A DNA stretch of 64,000 nt, taken from NCBI RefSeq assembly GCF_958298935.1, contig NC_084925.1, forward strand, positions 12,583,001-12,647,000, written 5' to 3'. The translations under genes were made by a program, and so were the position numbers. This document shows, in pieces, positions 57,651 to 64,000 of this stretch; position 1 is the first letter of the stretch; each line of letters starts with the position of its first letter. The notes beneath the pieces are model-generated. The model made no database searches. It had not been told where the DNA came from and was given only the letters and a program-made list of their open reading frames with translations. This DNA is from Phragmites australis (lineage: Eukaryota; Streptophyta; Magnoliopsida; Poales; Poaceae).

Positions 57651-58565
57651 GGTACAGTGACCAGAGACAGACGAGCACTGAAGGAAGCGGGGGCTAGAGT
57701 GGTCCTGACTTCACCAACTGGTGACCTCCTTAGGTACATAGTTCAATTATATTTTCCAGCTACTAATAATATTATAGAATACGATGACCTCTTGTCTGGA
57801 ATGCGAGCAACTTCCGCCCTTGGGATTAAACACCTGTTAGCGATAGGGGACTCGCTATTAGTTGTTAACCAAGTGAATAAGGAGTTTCAGTGCCATGATC
57901 CAACAATGGTAGTATACCTCGCTGAAGTGAGAAGACTGGAGCGATGTTTTTTCGGTTTTGAAGTCAAGCACATCCCTCGCAAGGACAACTTCCTAGCCGA
58001 TGAGCTGGCCCATCTAGCTTCTGTTCGTGAACCTGTCCAGGTCAGAATCTTTGAAGAAAGACTCACACGACCATCCACCATGGCTCAAGCCAAGGTGAAG
58101 GGGATGCTCCGCATGGAAACATAGCACCAGAGGCAACACCTTTGGAGGAAACGCCTCCTTTAGTGCTGTCGAGCTCGGATTGCCATCATGTGGTCGCCCA
58201 GCTCGATTTTCGGGTATGACCTAGATGGATCATATCTCAAATTACCTTCATAATCAAGCAACCCCTGACGATGATGCGTTAGCAGAAAAGGTCTCGCGGC
58301 AAGTCCATAGATACTCCCTGGTAGAGGGACGCCGTTACCGCCGGGGGAGCAATGAGCTTTTACTTAAATGCATCACTCAGGAAGAGGGGAGCATAGTGCT
58401 CTTTGATATCCATGGAGGCATATGTGGTAGCCACACTTCGTATCGTGCTCTGGTCAGAAAAGCGTTCCGGCAAGAATTTTATTGGCCCACTGCCCTCCAG
58501 GCCCTTTGCAAGCTGGTGAAATGGTGCGAATCATGTCAGTACCATGGCCGACATACCAACCTACT

Positions 58566-60168
58566 TGTAGGGAAATGGGCAGGCTACTCTAGCCTAAAAC
58601 AAAAAATTTCTACTGCATTCACCCAGAAAATCATGCTAGTAGGAGATCATAGATCGTTACCACTCGACGCGCAGTGCTGCAGACGAAGAGTTGGAGTAGA
58701 CCAATCCAACGTCGTGCGCATCAAACTCCTCGAGCAACTTCTCGATCAGTTGCTCAACTAGCTCCAAGCAGATGGTTGTGCTCCTCGACCAACTCCGAGT
58801 AGGTGGTTATGCTCCTCGATCAACTCTGAGAAGATGGTCGTGTTCCTCGATCAACTCCAAGAAGATGGTTGTGCTCCTCGACCAACTCTAAGCAAACGGT
58901 CGTGCTCCTCGACCAACTACGAGTAGATGGTCATGCTCCCCGACCAATTCCTCGATAAGCTCCCGATCACGTCACGTTCAACTCGCCGAGAAGATCAGTG
59001 CCACTATAGCAGCAACGCCTCTATGGTATCCACACGTATTGGGCAGAAACGTCGAGCGTCGATGTGCTAGCACCGCACGCGTGACTAGGGTTTTGGGAGA
59101 TCGTGTGAAAGGATACGGCTAGGGTTTCGAAGTGGCTCAAACTCTGCACGCGCTACCTATGCCTCTCCTTTTATAGAGCTCCCCCAATGGGCTCCCACAT
59201 TGGAAGCCCTTTCGGACTCTAACTTCTCATGGATCACAATCAATCAAAACCCATATACGAATCCAATTCGCATATTTTGTTCCAACCTATTAAGCGTGTG
59301 ACCCGTTAGGTTCATATATAAACAGCTAAAACTCGGAAACCCTTTCCAAACCAAAATTAAAAGTGGTTCCTAGCAGGACATGTTGGCTCCCGAGTATACA
59401 TAAAAGATCATATCAGTTGAACCTTGATATACACATGCACCGATCCCCTCGCCTCACGATACCAGTCAAGCTCAAGGTGAGATACGTGCCACCCTTGTGA
59501 TAGCCTGATCATTCACTCGATCAAGTAGTGGATTCATCATGATTAACTCTTTAATCATATTGGCATGGACATGCACTTGCTCAATCCAACTACCTCCCAG
59601 AGATATCTCCCCCGTTATCAAGGAAGGGTAAATTCTATCTTGATCACTCATACCCCACGACATGTTTCATGACAAACCCAAAAACTACCTTTATGACTAC
59701 CCAATTACGGAATAGCATTTGGCAGCCTCAAATTATGCCACTACACATTCTGGGAATCAATGACGATCTCAGGTCTAAGGATCCTGCAGGTACACCATTT
59801 GAGATAAGAATTGATGGCACATTATAAATAACAATGCCAGCAGTATCTCAAGGTGGGTCTATCCAATATCATATTCTCTAACATAAATGCCCACATTATT
59901 GACCTGGTATCTCAATACCTATGATCCATGAAACGTGATCATCAATCAACACATGTGCTGGTCTTATGTATCATCACAATGATATATGACCAAGGATCGA
60001 CTAAGAATAACACCATGATATAAACAAAGAGTTTCATGAACAAGTCACATATTTGCCAATCAATGTTAACGACAGTCATTCTGGGAATAACACATTATTC
60101 GGTACTATATAAACATAGACGTGTGATACAATCATCTCTATGATTGCCTCTAGGACATGTCACCTTCA
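58566..60168 (-). mobile_element. Solo LTR, Angela/BARE-like Ty1/copia
   Basis: 1603 bp. On the minus strand it begins TGAAGGTGACATGTCCTAGA and ends ATTTCCCTACA, resembling Angela/BARE LTRs (start with CCTAGAGGCAAT, end TTCCCTACA; usual length 1.7-1.8 kb). It is flanked by CTACT (58561-58565) and CTACC (60169-60173). It sits within integrase of the second Tat element. No internal sequence remains. Confidence 0.82.
58762..58947. repeat. 31-bp tandem repeat, six units, in the copia solo LTR
   Basis: Exactly six consecutive 31-bp units (6 x 31 = 186), consensus CTCCRAGNAGATGGT followed by YRTGCTCCTCGAYCAA. Confidence 0.9.
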
Positions 60169-60960
60169 CTACCAACTCAAGCATTGCAAACTATACCACT
60201 CTCTTGGTCTTTCGCTATTTGGGGGCTTGATATCGTGGGACCGTTCGCTAAAGCCCCATGCAGTTTTGAATTCCTGTTCGTGGCAATCGACAAATTCACC
60301 AAGTGGATAGAGGTCGAGCCCATCAGGAAGATCACTGCCGCAGTAGCAATTAAATTCATACGGGGGCTGATAGAGCAGTTTGGCAGTCCAAATCGCATAA
60401 TTATGGACAACGGGAACTCGGTTCACTAGTAGTGCTTTCCACGACTACTACAAAGATATTAGGACAAAGTTTGTTATGCGTCAGTGGCACACCCACAGAG
60501 CAACGGACAGGTTGAAAAGGGCAAATGGGATTATACTACAAGGGATCAAAACCTGAGTGTTTGATCGGCTTAAAAGCTATTCAAGACACTGGGTAGAGAA
60601 CTACCCACAATACTTTGGTCATTGGGAATGACTCCCAGTAGGGCTACGGCTGAAACCCCTTTCTTCCTTGTTTTTGGTGCAGAGGTAATGGTTCCCTCTG
60701 AGATCACCTTTCAATTTCTCCGAGTGGCCAACTACTCAGATGATGACTAGGTGACGCAATAAGAGGATGATGTAAACCTGATCGAAGAGTTCTGCGAGTG
60801 TGCTCTAATTCAAGCTACCTAATATCAGCAAAGCCTTAGACACTATCACAACCTCAAGGTGCGGGAGTGGAGATTGGTCGTAGGTGACCTCATCCTTAGG
60901 CAAATTCAGAATAAGGCTGGTCGGAATAAACTCTCCCCTAAGTGAGGGATCGCTGCTCAT

Positions 60961-61535
60961 GCAATGTCAAAGGTACGAACGGCTCAGGATAATGACCACA
61001 GGCCACAAGTCCCCACTGAGGTCGAGCGTTGATCACCGTTGAGGGACTTGTCATGCTAAGGGTTGTCCCACGCTTTGAAAGCCTAACTAACAAGTGGGGC
61101 GGAACAATCAGAGCCTACTAGCCACAACAACACAGGGAAAACTCCCTGAACACTCCAAACTGTGGTTTGTACCAGACAGTCCAAAACCTATAGGGCTCCC
61201 ATATGGTCTTCGAGCCATCGGTAAGGCCATCAGAAAGGGCTGGAACATTTTCATTCATGGAAAAGATAGGTTATAGGCAGTTCGATTACATTTGACCGGG
61301 CTAACTATCCTATTACATGCTTGTTCTTTTCCTCTGGACTCTAGTGGCTAGAGCCAGGTTGACAAAAAGGTTCTGCTTAACTCTTGCAAGTCATAAATAT
61401 CCACCAGCTCCCAGAATTCAAAAGTATATGGACCCATACTTTCCCTTGAACAAGTCGAGGAACCTCTTATACTCTTCCTTAGCGTGATAGCTGGTCACCT
61501 AGGGAATTGGATGATGACCTGTGTAGGGGTCAGGG
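60961..61535. other. Spacer of the second Tat element
   Basis: Between pol end and the inserted CRM-like derivative. No coding sequence recognised; short frames have no motifs. Confidence 0.45.
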
Positions 61536-61539
61536 AGGG

Positions 61540-63167
61540 TGATGAGGACATCACTCTTTCGGATACACACACACTAAGTATTCCTCCAACAATAGGTCCA
61601 TTGACACGAGCTCGTGCACGTCAACTAAATCATGAGGTGAGCTCATTCCTTAGTGTTCCTTTATATTTTGATAAGGATGGGATGCTACTAAATAATTGTG
61701 ATGTATTGTTACTTAGGAACACGGGAGAAGACCAGCAAGGGCGCCCAAGCCAAGGTGGAGGTCCAAGCCAAGGGTTCCCCTTTAGATTAGTCTGTTTTTC
61801 ATTACCTAGAGTCCAGAAAAATCCAAAAAAATTCCGTCAATTTCCGCTGCCCTAGAACCCTTTGTGCCTTTGCAATTTTTGTTTTCAGTTGCGCGTTGTT
61901 GAGTTTGTGTCCGTGGTCGAGTCTTATTGCTGGTTTAGAGTCGTGTTCTTGGTCTTTAGTCAACGCTTCGTGCTGTTTTGATCACGCCGCTATCCCATCG
62001 TCACCATCCCCACCAACAAGTCGAGCCACCACATTACTCGATTTGCCACCGCGAGCCACCTTGTGTTACTTTCCGTCACGCCAACCCTAGATAGGTCGCA
62101 AGCCACCTTGTATCATTTGCCCTGCCACCGCTGCCCTCCTTGTTCCTCTCACGATCCTATTGCTTGCCATACCTTAACGAGAACAATTTCTGCAAGAGGT
62201 GCTTTCAAAAAAAAACCCTAACTCGACAGGGGTTCAGTAAAACGGCCATCACTTTCTCATACGGACTCGGAATCAGGCAAAAAAAATTTCACGGACATCT
62301 ACAGAAAAAGTTACATCCGTTGACACGAGCTCGTGCACGTCAACTAAATTATGAGGTGAGCTCGTTCCTTAATGTTCCTTTATATTTTGATAAGGATGGG
62401 ATGCTACTGAATAATTATGATGTATTGTTACTTAGGAACACGGGAGAAGACCAGCAAGGGCGCCCAAGCCAAGGTGGAGGTCCAATCAAGTTCGAGTCTG
62501 TTTCGGAGTCCAAGACCAGACTGCACTAAAATCGTCGCCCAGGACGCATACGGACTCCGTTTTCGATGTTCTACATATGGTTGGAAAGCTAAGGAGATAG
62601 GCTTTCCAACGGGACTAGTCCCATATCCAAATTCTTTCTGAGTCAACAGGAATCATCGAAACAATTGGACATCCAGAATCTGTCAGGGTGCTACGCCACC
62701 ATCTTTTGGCCCGTTGGGCCGTGTAACGTGTTGGAGTCCATTAGGGACACATCCAGGGGTCCTTGGCCGACCCTAGTCTCTTATATACAGTAGCCACCAT
62801 CCCAATTAGGGTTGGATTTTGCTTAGATATTGATCTACACACAGATTGTGAGATTTTCGCTCTTGTTCCTGACCGACTAGGCTGCCTTAAGTGTTTGTGG
62901 AACCCCAACTTCGAGTGCTTGAATTCTATTCGCAATATTTCAGATTGCATCTTCTACGTTCTTGCTTGTGTTCTCAGTACGCTTGCAGAGATTGAGCCTT
63001 CTTGGCGAGGTCAACCGCGCGACACGGTTGATAACCAACGGAGCTGTGGTGTAGTGATTGCAAGGGAGACGATCTGTTCGGGTCGAAGCCTTTGGATCAT
63101 CAACGTCGACTTCTCCACCTACCGACTTATTGCTACCTATCGGAAGATCAGGCCAACAATCCCATCA
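61540..63167 (+). mobile_element. Deleted CRM-like derivative with intact target duplication
   Basis: 1628 bp, flanked by perfect GAGGG (61535-61539 and 63168-63172). It has three parts: the start of the 5' LTR (61540-61773), a leader segment (61774 to about 62317, matching 41306-41850) and a 3' LTR lacking its first 60 bp or so (62317-63167, ends CCCATCA). Two deletions removed the LTR middle plus primer site, and the whole of gag-pol plus the 3' LTR start. The family match is to the element at 40356-48072. Confidence 0.85.
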
Positions 63168-63172
63168 GAGGG

Positions 63173-63600
63173 TGACCGACGTGAAGACCCTGCTAGAGCT
63201 ACTGACCACCGCCAGCGAACCCGACTGACCCTCCTTTTGCTCCTCCTCCGCCTTCTCCTCTTCGTTAGTTTGCTCCTTTAGAAAGTCCTAGTCGATTTCC
63301 TCCTCATCGTTGGAGATGTCGATAACCTCGTCCGGGGCAACCGCCCAGGCTAGAGATCAAGCGGGAGTAGTAGGGAGAGACCCACTCTATAGCAAGGGAA
63401 GCATGATGGCGGCCAGCTCCAACCTTGTGAGCGGGACCTTGAGATTGTCTGCTCCCGAGGGCACCACAGCAAGGAGAACCGGCATTGGAGGCGACTCGGC
63501 CCTTGCCAAATCCTCCAAAATCATTGACCTTCCTGATGAAGAATGGGAGGAGGATGCCATGATCCACAAGAAAAGTTGCCTTCTTACCTTGCAAAAAGCA
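63173..63600 (-). pseudogene. Possible antisense ORF start of second Tat element
   Basis: Minus strand, ATG near 63569: MASSSHSSSGRSMILEDL, then VPSGADNLKVPLTRLELAAI and a stop. Downstream frames contain EVIDISNDEEEID and a Lys/Glu-rich stretch. Its place (antisense to pol, 5' end toward the 3' LTR) matches the antisense ORF of the first Tat element. Sequence similarity to that protein cannot be judged because the first copy's start is off-window. Confidence 0.4.
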
Positions 63601-63815
63601 TCGATGGGTGGCCAGCTGGGTAAACTCCTGCTTTTATAGCCCGACCAGCCATTGATTCATGTCTGGGGTGGAAGGTAGAACCACCACGGGAAATGTCCCT
63701 GATCCTATCATTTACTACCTAGGGGGCTCATGGCCGCTTACCGGTCAAGACCGTGTATGCGTGGCTGCGTCTGGGCACCAACATCTTAGTTTTTTATACA
63801 CAGCTTGGGAATTAC

Positions 63816-64000
63816 TGTCGAAGTATTGAGTTAGGGGTATCCTGGCTAACAGGCCCCGCGAGGCATATGGCGCCTGGCGGGGGATATGTCTTGAACCCTG
63901 GCCCATCGCGTGACCAGGTCAAGGCTCACACAACCAGCATGAGGCTTGCGCGACTAGCCTCCTTGTGATATAATATAATCCCACGACCAGCCCTTACTGG
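63816..64000 (+). repeat. 3' LTR of second Tat element, partial
   Basis: Starts TGTCGAAGTATTGAG and matches 53387 onward: GGGGGATATNTC, CCCATCGC, GACCAGGTCAAGGCTC, CCTCCTTGTGATATAAT. It runs off the window end. Confidence 0.75.

Larger units (their letters stand above)
57651..60960 (+). pseudogene. pol: Tat pol: archaeal-type RNase H and integrase (second copy), interrupted
   Basis: RNase H (57660-58124) keeps acidic residues in NNIIEYDDLL, GDSLLVVNQ and NFLADELAHLA, but its first motif is degraded. Integrase zinc-finger region (58225-58560) has SYRALVRKAFRQEFYWPTAL and CESCQYHGR. The copia solo LTR splits the gene at 58561/60169. The core resumes with IPLSWSFAIWGLDIVGPF, KFTKWIEVEP and RIIMDNGN, then decays. 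It ends near 60945 (RNKLSPK then TGA). Multiple stops. Confidence 0.8.
56150..64000 (+). mobile_element. Second Tat gypsy element, 5' truncated, runs off window
   Basis: Plus-orientation element starting inside pol; gag, protease and 5' LTR are absent. It contains RT and native RNase H (56170-57640), archaeal-type RNase H and integrase (57650-60960), a spacer, antisense-ORF-like sequence and a 3' LTR beginning at 63816. Two later insertions sit inside: a copia solo LTR (58566-60168) and a CRM-like derivative (61540-63167). Confidence 0.78.

Noticed and set aside
59472..59663. Minus-strand 63-codon frame
   Set aside because: Falls within the Angela/BARE-like solo LTR and has no domain.
53387..64000. 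53387-54275 as the 5' LTR of the Tat element ending at 63816
   Set aside because: No primer site follows it, the next 1.8 kb is Mutator/GRF debris and not gag, and it has its own near-perfect target duplication, so a solo LTR is a better reading.

Overview
This window looks like a block of grass (Poaceae) intergenic heterochromatin built almost entirely from nested transposable elements. The evidence for a grass is the element content. There are Tat-lineage Ty3/gypsy elements with a second, archaeal-type RNase H and a spliced antisense ORF, a CRM-like gypsy element, and Del/Tekay-type long LTRs. There are also an Angela/BARE-type copia LTR, CACTA elements with CACTGCCGG-type subterminal repeats, and a PIF/Harbinger element. 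I found no intact host gene, rRNA, tRNA gene or CRISPR array. The species cannot be named from the sequence alone.

Layout. 1-11243 is a Tat gypsy element in minus orientation: its antisense ORF (2-2580, plus strand), a decayed gag-pol (9862 down to 3820), its primer binding site and its 5' LTR (9928-11243). Its other LTR lies left of the window. It landed inside a CACTA transposon whose TNP2 start and terminal repeat follow (11244-12987). 13.0-15.7 kb holds small CACTA-type debris and a 145-bp direct duplication. 15708-18674 is a minus-strand solo LTR (TSD ATCCC) carrying a small CACTA. 19361-24521 is a complete PIF/Harbinger element (TSD TTA) with an open three-exon transposase and a Myb/SANT-like partner gene. 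It is followed by a 524-bp hAT derivative (24677-25200) and a 910-bp CACTA derivative (26587-27496, TSD AGG).

28291 to about 36620 is a long plus-strand Del/Tekay-like LTR. It was split by a decayed Ty1/copia element (28678-33204, minus) and by a segment holding a captured exon of what looks like the host gene for eIF2B alpha. 40356-48072 is a full-length CRM-like gypsy element (TSD AGACG/AGACA) inserted in a CACTA derivative. 49290 to about 55800 holds Mutator-like remains: a mudrA-type transposase C-terminus, a plant mobile domain gene and GRF zinc-finger pieces. These are interrupted by a Tat solo LTR (53387-54275). From about 56150 to the window end is a second Tat element, plus strand, hit by an Angela/BARE-type solo LTR (58566-60168) and by a doubly deleted CRM-like derivative (61540-63167, TSD GAGGG). 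Its 3' LTR starts at 63816.

How it works together. Autonomous polyproteins (gag, protease, RT, RNase H, integrase) are all broken by nonsense codons and frameshifts, so the retroelements are fossils. The best preserved machinery is the PIF/Harbinger transposase, whose DDE residues and splice phases are all consistent. The most interesting items are that element, the captured gene exon, tRNA-like modules shared by two CACTA derivatives, and repair scars in the CRM-like deletion derivative. I did not find a convincing wholly new biological system.
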